Assembly: GCA_947500415.1 (NCBI GenBank)
Contig: CANMRT010000004.1
Location: forward strand, 372,001-436,000
Length of the DNA stretch: 64,000 bases
Source: an uncultured Roseicyclus sp.
Lineage (GTDB): Bacteria; Pseudomonadota; Alphaproteobacteria; Rhodobacterales; Rhodobacteraceae
Direction: 5' to 3'
In this document: in pieces, positions 1 to 9,140 of the stretch
How positions within the stretch are numbered: the stretch's first letter is position 1
Layout: each line of letters opens with the position of its first letter
Program-made: the position numbers and the translations under genes
The notes under the pieces: generated by a model
Databases searched by the model: none
The model's input: only the letters and a program-made list of their open reading frames with translations
What the model was told of the DNA's origin: nothing

Positions 1-327
1 TGCAGAATGGGCGATCACGAACTCTGGCATGGCCGCTTGCTCAGCCAATAGCGCTGCGACATCGGTTGCCACATCCGGCAACCGCGCGCGCCCTTTTGGG
101 CTTTGCGTGAATCCGTGCCCAGGCAGGTCCGGTGCGATGAAGTCCCAATCCCCGATACCGGCATCCAACAAAGGCGCCCAGGTGTGCGTCGAGGCCCCAG
201 CGCCATGCAGCAGCAAGGCGGACGGCCCGGTTCCCATGCGTTGAAAATGCCACCGATGCGGTGCGATACGCGCGCTTTGGCTGGTAGAACGGTTCGGCCA
301 CCCGGGCGGCGGCAAATGCGCACTCAC
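1..327 (-). CDS. bchO: Magnesium chelatase-associated alpha/beta hydrolase BchO, N-terminal part (runs off window start)
   Basis: Reading the minus strand from GTG at 327 gives VSAHLPPPGWPNRSTSQSARIAPHRWHFQRMGTGPSALLLHGAGASTHTWAPLL...FIAPDLPGHGFTQSP. It has the alpha/beta hydrolase LLLHGAG motif, a GTGA overlap with bchD, and the usual bchI-D-O order. This frame is not in the ORF track. Confidence 0.85.
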   Translation of the reverse strand, partial: MSAHLPPPGWPNRSTSQSARIAPHRWHFQRMGTGPSALLLHGAGASTHTWAPLLDAGIGDWDFIAPDLPGHGFTQSPKGRARLPDVATDVAALLAEQAAMPEFVIAHSA

Positions 328-2015
328 GGTGTCAGCGCCGCGTCCACGGCGCGTGAAAGGCTACGTCCGTCGGCACGGGGCAAGGGCAGATAGGGTGCGC
401 CCATCTCCTGCGCCAAGCCGTCGAGGCCCTTGGTCGGTCGCAACCCGGTGTCGATGACAAGGCCAGGCACACCTTCTGACCGTAGGAAGCGCGCCATTGT
501 AGTCGCGTCTTCCGCGGCCTGCGCCCGGTTCGCGGCACCGCTCAGGTCCACATTTGCGCGCCCATCAGTCAGCAGGGCGATCGAAGGCGTCATGCCTTTC
601 CCACGCGCTAGTCCCGCCAGCTCAAGCGCAGCCTTCAAACCTGATGCCAGTGGTGTGCCGCCCCCTCCCGGAAGGCTCGACAACCGGCGTTTGGTCTGCA
701 CCAGCGACCGCGTCGGCGGCAGCAACACGTCCGATCCTTCGCCACGGAATGCCACCAGCGCCACGTGATCGCGCCGCGCATACGCTTCGGCCAGCAACAA
801 CTCCACCGCGCCCTTCGCCTCTGCCAAGCGCGCCATCGCGGAGGAGCCTGAGGCATCCACCACGAAGATAATCGCGCGGTCCGAGGCCTCTTGATAGCGC
901 CGAATACGCAGGTCCGACGCGCGCACATGGATACGTGTCGCATCGCCGGTCAGCTTACGCCGGATCGTCTGCCAAGGGGCCGCCGTGCGCAGCGTTGCCA
1001 CAAGGTCCAGCCGCGCACCGCCACCGAGTTTTCCGGCGCGTGGCGGCAAGGGACGACCGCGTCTGTTGCCGGTGCGCTTTGCGCCAGACCCAAGACCAGA
1101 CGGCGTGCGATTAACCTTGCCAGCGGCCAGCCGCGCCAACAGATCGACGGGAATCATGGCGCGCGCAGCCTCAAGCAAGATGTCAGTTGGGAATTCGTCC
1201 ACGGAAGGTTCGGTATCCGGCTGATCTTCAGGCGTGCTTTCCGAGGGCGGGGGTGGTGGTGTGTCATCCGCGTGATCTTCTGCCTGCTCCGGCATCTGCG
1301 TGGCCCGTGGCGCAAGCACCAACTCGACGGCAAGCAACAGATCCGGCTCCTCCACCTGCTCCGCGCCAGACAAGGCAGCGGAAGCCCGTGCAACGGCCAG
1401 TGCAAGAAGCGGCGCCCTAAGCGAATCGACTCCCAACCGTGCTGCAACGGTTACGATCTCAGCGACCGCCTCAGGCGCCACTTTTACCTTGGACAAACCC
1501 GCGCGCGCTTCCGCCAATGCAGCGGCGTTAATCTCCAGATCGGGCGCGTCGGACAAGCCATGCTCCGTCAGATCGATATGCAAGGCCAGGCGATCCAGCA
1601 GGGCCGAAGGTGTCCGCTCTCCGGGCTCGGCACCTTCATCAAACGCCACTAAGGACAAGTCCTCGTGCTGGTCCAATGCCGTCGCCAGTCGAGCTGCCAG
1701 CCCGGGTTCGACACGCTCTGCCATTGGCATCAACAATGTTCCGGGAAGGTCCAACAGCCCGTGGGTGCGGTGCAAAGCGCCGGTTTCCAAAGTCGCAGTA
1801 AGGTCCAAACCGCCATAGAGCGCCTCATCGGACATCGAAGGGGCCATGCGTCGAAGGGGCAAGCCATCCAAAGCGGCCTTCAGACCCGCCTCAAACCGAT
1901 CCCTTACCGGGCCAACTCTGGCGCGCACCGAAATGCCGCCAAAAGAAGCGGGATCAAGCGCAAAGCACGCGACGGCCAGATTGACCGAATGCCAGCGTGC
2001 CTCAGCCGCACTCAC
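324..2015 (-). CDS. bchD: Magnesium chelatase subunit D
   Basis: C-terminal VWA/MIDAS domain (FVVDASGSSAMARLAEAKGAVELLL), acidic/proline-rich linker, AAA-like N-terminus; next to bchI with a 4-bp overlap. Confidence 0.93.
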   Translation of the reverse strand: MSAAEARWHSVNLAVACFALDPASFGGISVRARVGPVRDRFEAGLKAALDGLPLRRMAPSMSDEALYGGLDLTATLETGALHRTHGLLDLPGTLLMPMAERVEPGLAARLATALDQHEDLSLVAFDEGAEPGERTPSALLDRLALHIDLTEHGLSDAPDLEINAAALAEARAGLSKVKVAPEAVAEIVTVAARLGVDSLRAPLLALAVARASAALSGAEQVEEPDLLLAVELVLAPRATQMPEQAEDHADDTPPPPPSESTPEDQPDTEPSVDEFPTDILLEAARAMIPVDLLARLAAGKVNRTPSGLGSGAKRTGNRRGRPLPPRAGKLGGGARLDLVATLRTAAPWQTIRRKLTGDATRIHVRASDLRIRRYQEASDRAIIFVVDASGSSAMARLAEAKGAVELLLAEAYARRDHVALVAFRGEGSDVLLPPTRSLVQTKRRLSSLPGGGGTPLASGLKAALELAGLARGKGMTPSIALLTDGRANVDLSGAANRAQAAEDATTMARFLRSEGVPGLVIDTGLRPTKGLDGLAQEMGAPYLPLPRADGRSLSRAVDAALTP

Positions 2016-3031
2016 CCCAAGACCTCTTCCACAACGCGCATAACGCGGGTCGTAGAACCGGCCTCATCCAAGGGATCACGGCGCAGGCGATGGCGCAGTG
2101 CGCTTGGGGCCACCAACCGCAAATGCTTGCGGGACACTTCCGCATCCCCATCAAACGCTGCCAAAGCCCTTGCGGCCCGCAGCAAGGTCAATTCGCCCCG
2201 CAACCCGTCCGAGCCAAGGGCGACGCACAAGGTGGCGCAGTCGCGGATTATCGCATCATCGGCCTCAACCGTCGGCAGCCGTTTGCGGGCGTCCACGATC
2301 CGCGCGCGAAGTTCGGCATCCGCCCCGTCCCAATCGGCACAGAAGCTGAGCGCATCACGATCATAGGCGTCGCGGCGGCGGATCACGTCGATGCGCACAT
2401 CCAGATCCTTGGGGCTTTCGACCTCAACCGACAGACCGAAACGGTCCAACAGCTGCGGCCGCAATTCGCCTTCTTCGGGATTGCCAGAGCCCACCAGCAC
2501 GAACCGCGCGGCATGGCGGATTGAAAGACCTTCCCGCTCCACAACGTTCTGCCCTGATTGTGCGACGTCGAGCAGCAAATCGACGATATGATCCTCCAGC
2601 AGGTTTACCTCATCGATATAAAGATACCCCCGGTTCGCGCGCGCCAGCAGGCCCGGCTCAAACGCCTTTTCGCCCTTGGTCAGCGCCTTCTCGATGTCGA
2701 GCGCGCCAACCACCCGATCCTCGGTCGCGCCAAGGGGCAGGTCGATAACAGGCGTGGGTTTTGCCACGGTATTGGCATCCAGAAGTGTGACCCAATCCGG
2801 CACATCAGAGACGAATTCTGAGTTCACCGGGCACCCGGCCACAGCGTCAATCTCAGGCAGCAGTGCCGCCAACCCGCGCACGGCGGTTGATTTACCAGTG
2901 CCGCGATCCCCAAAGACCAAAACCCCGCCGATGCCACCGTCAATGGCAGTCAGCACCATGGCGCGCTTCATCTCATCCTGCCCGACAATCGCGGAAAACG
3001 GGAACGGCCCGGGTCGCTTCATATCTTTCAT
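2012..3031 (-). CDS. bchI: Magnesium chelatase ATPase subunit I
   Basis: FPFSAIVGQDEMKRAMVLTAIDGGIGGVLVFGDRGTGKSTAVRGLAALLP: AAA+ Walker A typical of BchI/ChlI. Confidence 0.96.
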   Translation of the reverse strand: MKDMKRPGPFPFSAIVGQDEMKRAMVLTAIDGGIGGVLVFGDRGTGKSTAVRGLAALLPEIDAVAGCPVNSEFVSDVPDWVTLLDANTVAKPTPVIDLPLGATEDRVVGALDIEKALTKGEKAFEPGLLARANRGYLYIDEVNLLEDHIVDLLLDVAQSGQNVVEREGLSIRHAARFVLVGSGNPEEGELRPQLLDRFGLSVEVESPKDLDVRIDVIRRRDAYDRDALSFCADWDGADAELRARIVDARKRLPTVEADDAIIRDCATLCVALGSDGLRGELTLLRAARALAAFDGDAEVSRKHLRLVAPSALRHRLRRDPLDEAGSTTRVMRVVEEVLG

Positions 3032-3762
3032 TCGGCGGCTATCCTTGTGTCGGCTCGCAGCGGCTCCGCGAGGTCGAATTGTGCGGGTTCACCATCCCAG
3101 ATGCCTTCGACAGCATCGACGTTGAACCGGGCGTAGAGGTCTTCTTTGAACCATTGTTCCGTCCGCACGGCGCGAATGGCGCGGGCGTGGGGACCATCAT
3201 GGCGCGCGAAGGCGGCCATGCTATCGGCATCTGGCCAGATCGAGAGCGTCACCTGATGCAGCCAGGGCACTTCACCGATCCCGATCTTGAACAAAACGTT
3301 CGGATCTTCCCCGATCACTTTCGAGATGCCGGGTACGCGGCCCCAGAACTTGGCGGCAATGCGCGGCTTGATCGTAGCCCTCGTAAGCGCCGCAATCGGG
3401 CCTGCGTTCGGTTCGGCACTCACATCGAAGGGCGTATCGCCGGCCCATGTGCCTCGGGCGGAGGTTGTGCTCAGGAACAGCGTCCGCGATTCGTCAGCGT
3501 GCTCCCGATACCGCCGGAACACGCGGTTTCCATACATCGCGCGGCGGGCGGTGTCGTGATCGGGCCAGGTCGCCAGAATCGCATAGACGGCGGTGTTTGG
3601 AATGGGCGTGAACCCTTCGCCAGTGCCTGATCCGCACAGTTTCCACGTTCCAATGTCGCGAATCGCAGCCAAACCGCGCCTTGCTAGACCCATCTGCGCA
3701 AACGCCCAAAGACGTGCACGGGGCGCGCCAAAGCGGAACAAGCTTAGAGTCACTGATTGCAT
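3028..3762 (-). CDS. crtA: Spheroidene monooxygenase CrtA
   Basis: MQSVTLSLFRFGAPRARLWAFAQMGLARRGLAAIRDIGTWKLCGSGTGEGFTP is CrtA-like; placed next to bchI and divergent to crtI. The ORF extends to 3777, but that start would abut a regulatory palindrome, so 3762 is preferred. Confidence 0.9.
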   Translation of the reverse strand: MQSVTLSLFRFGAPRARLWAFAQMGLARRGLAAIRDIGTWKLCGSGTGEGFTPIPNTAVYAILATWPDHDTARRAMYGNRVFRRYREHADESRTLFLSTTSARGTWAGDTPFDVSAEPNAGPIAALTRATIKPRIAAKFWGRVPGISKVIGEDPNVLFKIGIGEVPWLHQVTLSIWPDADSMAAFARHDGPHARAIRAVRTEQWFKEDLYARFNVDAVEGIWDGEPAQFDLAEPLRADTRIAAE

Positions 3763-3778
3763 GGCCGGTCTTTCCATG

Positions 3779-3796
3779 TGTCAACTTAATCTGACA
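3779..3796. promoter_or_regulatory. Putative PpsR/CrtJ operator 1
   Basis: TGTCAACTTAATCTGACA = TGT-N12-ACA, with a perfect TGTCA/TGACA inverted repeat, in the crtA-crtI divergent intergenic region. Confidence 0.75.
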
Positions 3797-3828
3797 CACT
3801 GGATTGCGTAATGGAAGGTAAATCGCCT

Positions 3829-3857
3829 TTGCAAAGTGGTAGCGCTCCTCATACTGT
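3829..3857 (+). promoter_or_regulatory. Putative crtI sigma70-like promoter
   Basis: TTGCAA (3829-3834), 17-nt spacer, TACTGT (3852-3857) upstream of ATG at 3883. Confidence 0.45.
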
Positions 3858-3872
3858 AAACAACAATGGACA
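3855..3872. promoter_or_regulatory. Putative PpsR/CrtJ operator 2
   Basis: TGTAAACAACAATGGACA = TGT-N12-ACA, overlapping the candidate -10 of crtI. Confidence 0.65.
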
Positions 3873-3882
3873 CTCTAGTGAA

Positions 3883-5436
3883 ATGAACAGAACCGTGCCC
3901 CCAACAGATGCATCGAGCGCCATTGTCATCGGTGCGGGCCTGGGCGGATTGTCGGCCGCCATGCGACTCGGTGCCAAGGGCTACCGCGTCACCGTGCTGG
4001 ATCGTCTGGACCGTGCCGGCGGGCGTGGGTCATCGATCACACAGAACGGTCACCGCTTTGATCTGGGCCCGACGATCGTGACCGTGCCGCAGGTCTTCCG
4101 CCAGCTTTGGTCGGAGTGTGGGCGCGAATTCGACGCAGATGTCGATTTGCGACCCGTCGATCCTTACTATGAGATCCGCTGGCGCGATGGCTCGTCCCTC
4201 AAAGTACAACAAGACGAAACCGCGATGGAGGCCGAAGTCGCGCGCCTTTCGCCCGGCGACCTCAAAGGCTACCGCAAGTTTCTGGCCGATAGTGAAACCC
4301 GTTACGAGTTCGGCTTCGAAGGATTGGGCCGTCGCCCCATGAACAAGCTGATGGACCTGATCCGCGAACTTCCCGGTTTTGTCCGCTTGCGTGCCGACCG
4401 TTCCGTCTACGCCCATGCCGCGCGCCGCGTGAAAGACGAACGCCTGCGCATGGCGTTGTCGTTCCATCCGCTCTTCATCGGCGGCGATCCCACGCGCGTG
4501 ACGAGCATGTATATCCTCGTCAGCCACCTCGAAAAGGAATTCGGTGTTCACTACGCGATGGGCGGCGTGCAGGCGATGGCCGACGCCATGGTCCGCGTGA
4601 TTGAGGATCAAGGTGGCACGGTTCGACTCAACACCGATGTCGACCAAATCACCGTTGAACGAGGCCGCGCCACGGGCGTGACCATGGGCGATGGCGAGCA
4701 GCTGAATGCAGACATCGTCGTCTCCAATGCTGACCCCGGCACGACGTATGAACACCTTCTGTCGAAGCACCAAAAGAAGCGTTGGACGCACAAGCGCCTG
4801 AACCGGTCCCGCTGGTCCATGGGGCTGTTTGTCTGGTACTTCGGCACCAAGGGCACCCGCGGCAAATGGGAAGATGTCGGCCACCACACGATCCTGAACG
4901 GTCCGCGCTATCAGGGCTTGCTGGACGACATCTTCATCAACCGCGACCTTGCCGATGATATGTCCGTTTATCTGCACCGCCCGTCCGTCTCGGACCCCAG
5001 CGCCGCACCTGAAGGCGACGATACGTTCTACGCGCTGTCTCCCGTGCCCAACCTGCATGGGAAAGGCTCCGTCGATTGGGATGAGATGTGCGAGACCTAC
5101 CGCCAACGGCTTGCCGGTGTCCTCAACGATCATCTCCTGCCGGGATTTGAGGATCACCTGAGCGCCTCGCATATTTTCACGCCGGAAACCTTTGTTTCCC
5201 GCTACCGGTCGCCCCATGGGGCCGGGTTCTCGCTTGAGCCGCGCATTTTCCAATCCGCCTGGTTCCGCCCACACAATATCTCGGAAGAGATTTCGGGCCT
5301 ATTCCTTGTCGGTGCGGGAACACATCCGGGCGCAGGCATCCCCTCGGTCGTCACCTCGTCCGAGGTTTTGACGAAACTTGTTCCCGATGCACCGCGCCCC
5401 TGGGTTCAGCCCACTCAACGCCTTGCTGCTGAGTAA
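3883..5436 (+). CDS. crtI: Phytoene desaturase CrtI
   Basis: AIVIGAGLGGLSAAMRLGAKGYRVTVLDRLDRAGGRGSSI FAD-binding N-terminus; C-terminal GLFLVGAGTHPGAGIPSVVTSSEV. ORF opens at 3811, but the operators argue for the Met at 3883. Confidence 0.95.
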   Translation: MNRTVPPTDASSAIVIGAGLGGLSAAMRLGAKGYRVTVLDRLDRAGGRGSSITQNGHRFDLGPTIVTVPQVFRQLWSECGREFDADVDLRPVDPYYEIRWRDGSSLKVQQDETAMEAEVARLSPGDLKGYRKFLADSETRYEFGFEGLGRRPMNKLMDLIRELPGFVRLRADRSVYAHAARRVKDERLRMALSFHPLFIGGDPTRVTSMYILVSHLEKEFGVHYAMGGVQAMADAMVRVIEDQGGTVRLNTDVDQITVERGRATGVTMGDGEQLNADIVVSNADPGTTYEHLLSKHQKKRWTHKRLNRSRWSMGLFVWYFGTKGTRGKWEDVGHHTILNGPRYQGLLDDIFINRDLADDMSVYLHRPSVSDPSAAPEGDDTFYALSPVPNLHGKGSVDWDEMCETYRQRLAGVLNDHLLPGFEDHLSASHIFTPETFVSRYRSPHGAGFSLEPRIFQSAWFRPHNISEEISGLFLVGAGTHPGAGIPSVVTSSEVLTKLVPDAPRPWVQPTQRLAAE

Positions 5437-5440
5437 TCCC

Positions 5441-6454
5441 ATGATTGATCCGAACGATATGGACCACTGCCGTGCCGCGATCCGGGAAGGCTCCTATTCC
5501 TTCCACGCGGCGTCGAAACTTCTTCCTGCCTCCGTCCGTGATCCTGCCTTAGCGCTCTACGCGTTCTGCCGCTGCGCCGATGACGAAGTCGATTTCGGTG
5601 ATGACAAACCCGCCGCCGTGCTCGCCCTGTCGGAACGTCTTGAAGCCGCCTACCGCGGTCAGCCGCGCAACACCCCGACAGATCGCGCCTTCACCGCGAT
5701 GATCGAAGAATTCGACATGCCGCGCGCCTTGCCTGAGGCGTTGCTGGAAGGCCTCGCCTGGGATGGGATGGAGCGTCGCTACGCCACCCTTTCCGACCTG
5801 CGCGCTTACTCCGCCCGTGTCGCCTCTGCCGTGGGCGCCATGATGTGCGTGCTGATGCGTGTCCGCGACGAACAGGCCCTCGCGCGCGCCTGTGACCTCG
5901 GCGTTGCGATGCAGCTGACCAACATTGCCCGCGATGTTGGTGAGGATGCCCGCGCAGGGCGGCTCTACCTGCCGACCGAATGGCTGGACGAAAACGGCCT
6001 GAGAGATGCCGACGTTCTCGGCAATCCTGCCCCGTCCCAAAAGCTGCAACGCCTCACCAAACGCTTGCTGGCTGAGGCCAACCGCCTTTACCTGCGCAGC
6101 GAGCCTGGCATCGCCCGCCTTCCGCTCCCTGCGCGCCCCGGCATTTTTGCGGCGCGGCACTGCTACGACGCCATCGGGCGCAAGCTAGCGCGTTCTGGAT
6201 ATGACAGCATCTCGATGCGCGCGACGACTACAGGACGGCATAAAATGGCACTTTTGGGCCTGTCCGTCATCCGAGCCGGCTGGGTCAGCATCACGCCCGA
6301 AAGCCCCGTGATCTTCGCGAAGCCCTTGCCCGAGACAGCCTTCCTGGTTGAGGCCGCGTCGCATCCGAAGCCAAATCAATCGGCCTGGAGCGATCCGGTC
6401 ATTTCCGTGCTCAGCCAGCTCAAAGCGCAGGAACGTCTTACCGCCGCCGAATAG
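5441..6454 (+). CDS. crtB: Phytoene synthase CrtB
   Basis: SYSFHAASKLLPASVRDPALALYAFCRCADDEVD and AMQLTNIARDVGEDARAGRLYLP squalene/phytoene synthase motifs; starts 4 nt after the crtI stop. Confidence 0.95.
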   Translation: MIDPNDMDHCRAAIREGSYSFHAASKLLPASVRDPALALYAFCRCADDEVDFGDDKPAAVLALSERLEAAYRGQPRNTPTDRAFTAMIEEFDMPRALPEALLEGLAWDGMERRYATLSDLRAYSARVASAVGAMMCVLMRVRDEQALARACDLGVAMQLTNIARDVGEDARAGRLYLPTEWLDENGLRDADVLGNPAPSQKLQRLTKRLLAEANRLYLRSEPGIARLPLPARPGIFAARHCYDAIGRKLARSGYDSISMRATTTGRHKMALLGLSVIRAGWVSITPESPVIFAKPLPETAFLVEAASHPKPNQSAWSDPVISVLSQLKAQERLTAAE

Positions 6455-6456
6455 CG

Positions 6457-7335
6457 CTATTCTTGCTCTCGCGCCTTGGTGCGCCACAGTGTGAACAGCC
6501 CTGCGCAGATCACGATCGACGCGCCTACAACCACATTTGTGCTCAACGCTTCCCCAAAGACCGTCAGACCAAGGGCTGCCGCAAAGACCAACTGTAGATA
6601 GGCAAAGGGCTGCACGGTTGAGGCTTCGGCGTATTCGTAGGTCTTGATCAGTAGAAAGTGCCCACTCGCGCCGGTGACACACAGAAGGCTCATCCACAGC
6701 CAGTCGCGGCCACTCATCGGCTCCCAGAACCAGACGCCAACGCAGGTCATCAACAAGGCTCCCATCGTGCCTGTCCAGAAAAAGCTGGTCGCCGCGCGAT
6801 CTTTGCGTGCGGCGTAGCGGGTCAGCAGATTGTAGAGCGCGAACAGGAACGCCGAGCACAGCGGCACCAGCGCATAGGGGGAGAACACCGTGATCCCCGG
6901 TTGCAAGATTACAAGAACCCCGATGAACCCGATCCCGATCGCCGTCCAACGCCGCCAACCGACCTTTTCGCCAAGAATAGGGCCTGACAGGGCGGCGACC
7001 AGCAGCGGATAGCAGGTGAAGATCGCATGCGCTTCCACCAGCCCCAGCAGCACGAATGCACCGACCATCACGCAGATCTCGGTCGCCAGCAGGATGCCGC
7101 GAAAGGCTTGCAATACGGGCTGGCTTGTGCGCGCAGCGGCGGCGACTCCACCGGCCTGCCGGGTCGCGATGGTGATGACGAAAGCGGCGAAGAACCAGTA
7201 GCGGATCATCACGACCATCAGCACGTTGTATTCGCCCGCCAGATGTCGGCTGATCCCGTCCTGCATGGCGAAAACGAACGTGGTGGCGATCATCAGAGGG
7301 ATGCCGATCCTTGGATTCTCACTCATGGCATCCAC
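6457..7335 (-). CDS. DMT-superfamily (EamA-type) transporter
   Basis: About 10 TM segments with internal duplication; MIATTFVFAMQDGISRHLAGEYNVLMVVMIRYWFF. Confidence 0.85.
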   Translation of the reverse strand: MDAMSENPRIGIPLMIATTFVFAMQDGISRHLAGEYNVLMVVMIRYWFFAAFVITIATRQAGGVAAAARTSQPVLQAFRGILLATEICVMVGAFVLLGLVEAHAIFTCYPLLVAALSGPILGEKVGWRRWTAIGIGFIGVLVILQPGITVFSPYALVPLCSAFLFALYNLLTRYAARKDRAATSFFWTGTMGALLMTCVGVWFWEPMSGRDWLWMSLLCVTGASGHFLLIKTYEYAEASTVQPFAYLQLVFAAALGLTVFGEALSTNVVVGASIVICAGLFTLWRTKAREQE

Positions 7336-8003
7336 CCACGGGTCATGTGGCGTTTGCGTCCGAATCCCGGCACGCGTTCCACCGTGAATCCCGCCTTAGC
7401 TAGCGCGCGCCGGACATCGCCCACAGCCGTATAGGTCGCGAATGTCCCCTGCGCCGCTGTGTGCTTAGCGACCTCCGTCATCACATCTGAGCCCCACATT
7501 TCCGGGTTCTTCGCCGGGGCAAAGCCATCAAGGAACCAGGCATCTGCCTGCCCATTCCAGGCCGGCAGCGTTTCCCGCACATCGCCATGGATCACCGATA
7601 GGGTGAAATCGGGGCCTTCTATGCGTGACGGCAACTCCGCTCCCGCTGCACCCAACAGCGCGTCCTTCGGCAAGCCCTCGAACCCAGCCAGCGCCTGTTT
7701 CAATGCCACTATCGACAGCGGAAATGCCTCGAACGAGGTGAAATGCAGCGTCCCCCTCACGCCAGCTGCCCGAAACGCCTCCAACGTCGCCAGAAAGTTC
7801 AGCCCAGTGCCAAAGCCAAGCTCCACCACTCGAAATCCATCACAAAACCGCTCCGGCAGATCATTCCCACGCAGGAAGACGTAACGCGTTTCCTCCAGCC
7901 CATTGTCCAGCGAATAGAACGGATCATCGAACTGCACCGAGACCGGCACATTCCCACGCCATTCGATCTTGTGCTGGTCCTGACCCATCTCGCGTCCTAT
8001 CAC
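7323..8003 (-). CDS. mnmD: tRNA (mnm5s2U34) methyltransferase MnmD-like (DUF752, MnmC N-terminal domain family)
   Basis: DPFYSLDNGLEETRYVFLRGNDLPERF, VVELGFGTGLNFLAT, DAWFLDGFAPAKNPEMW motifs. Confidence 0.87.
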   Translation of the reverse strand: MIGREMGQDQHKIEWRGNVPVSVQFDDPFYSLDNGLEETRYVFLRGNDLPERFCDGFRVVELGFGTGLNFLATLEAFRAAGVRGTLHFTSFEAFPLSIVALKQALAGFEGLPKDALLGAAGAELPSRIEGPDFTLSVIHGDVRETLPAWNGQADAWFLDGFAPAKNPEMWGSDVMTEVAKHTAAQGTFATYTAVGDVRRALAKAGFTVERVPGFGRKRHMTRGWMP

Positions 8004-8042
8004 CTGACCGGCGGACGATCTGCCAAGGATGGGGAAGTTTCA

Positions 8043-9074
8043 ATGGCCGAAATCACGGTTCGGGGCGCAGGCATCATGGGCCTCATGTGCGCCTGGGTGC
8101 TGACCAAACGTGGCGCCTCCGTGCAGGTGGTCGACCCGAACGGCGTGGCCTCAGGCGCATCCGGCGGTATCGTTGGCGCGCTCGCCCCCCATGTGCCGGA
8201 GAATTGGAACCCCAAGAAGGCCATGCAATTTGAGGCGCTCGACAGGGCAGAGGCGCTCTGGGCCGAGATTGCCAACGTCGGGGGCTGTGATCCCGGCTAC
8301 GCCCGCACCGGTCGCATTCAGCCCCTTGCTGACGAAGCCGCGATTGCCCTCGCGCAGGGCCGCGCCGAAACAGCGCTGGAGCTATGGCAGGGCCGATACG
8401 TCTGGCAGGTCATGGATGCGAAAGAGGCCGACGTTGTTGTTGAGAGCCCCACCGGAAAGGTCATCAAGGATACGCTCACGGCTAGAATTCATCCCAAACA
8501 GGCATGTTTGAGCCTTGCATCAGCGCTGAACGCGCGTGGTGTCGAAATCAAAACAGACGCCCCAACCACCGGCACTGAAATCTGGGCCACCGGGTCGGCT
8601 GACCTGATCGAAATGTCAGAACACCTTGGCAAACCCATCGGCGCGCCGATCAAAGGGCAGGCTGCCTTGCTGCACTGCGCTATACCCGACGCGCCTCAGA
8701 TTTTCGCCGATGGCCTCCATATCGTGCCCCACGCCGATGGCACCGTCGCCATTGGCTCCACGACCGAGCGTGAGTTCACCGACCCCACCGCTACCGACGC
8801 GCAACTCGACCCGCTGATCGAAGCCGCGCGCCAAGCCGTGCCCATCCTCACTGATGCGCGTGTGATCCAGCGCTGGGCAGGTCTGCGCCCCCGTGCCCGC
8901 AGCCGCGCGCCAATGGTGGGCGTCCATCCAACCCGCCCAAATGCCTTCATCGCAAACGGCGGCTTCAAGATCGGCCTCGCCATGGCCCCGGTGGTTGCCA
9001 ATCTTCTCGCCGATCTGATCCTCGACCAGATCGACACGATCCCTGACAGTTTCCGCCCGGAAGCCAGCCTTTAG
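8043..9074 (+). CDS. FAD-dependent oxidoreductase, MnmC C-terminal (MnmC2)-like
   Basis: MAEITVRGAGIMGLMCAWVLTKRGASVQVVD GxGxxG FAD motif; divergent from mnmD; C-terminal WAGLRPRARSRAPMVG. Confidence 0.8.
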   Translation: MAEITVRGAGIMGLMCAWVLTKRGASVQVVDPNGVASGASGGIVGALAPHVPENWNPKKAMQFEALDRAEALWAEIANVGGCDPGYARTGRIQPLADEAAIALAQGRAETALELWQGRYVWQVMDAKEADVVVESPTGKVIKDTLTARIHPKQACLSLASALNARGVEIKTDAPTTGTEIWATGSADLIEMSEHLGKPIGAPIKGQAALLHCAIPDAPQIFADGLHIVPHADGTVAIGSTTEREFTDPTATDAQLDPLIEAARQAVPILTDARVIQRWAGLRPRARSRAPMVGVHPTRPNAFIANGGFKIGLAMAPVVANLLADLILDQIDTIPDSFRPEASL

Positions 9075-9140
9075 CCGCTGGACATATCTGGCGTCCCACC
9101 ACACAAATCGATCTATCAGACGATTTCGCACGGGGTTCCC

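Noticed and set aside
4030-5274. 414-aa minus-strand ORF antisense to crtI
   Set aside because: Lies inside a clearly recognisable CrtI gene; composition is typical of antisense open frames in high-GC DNA.
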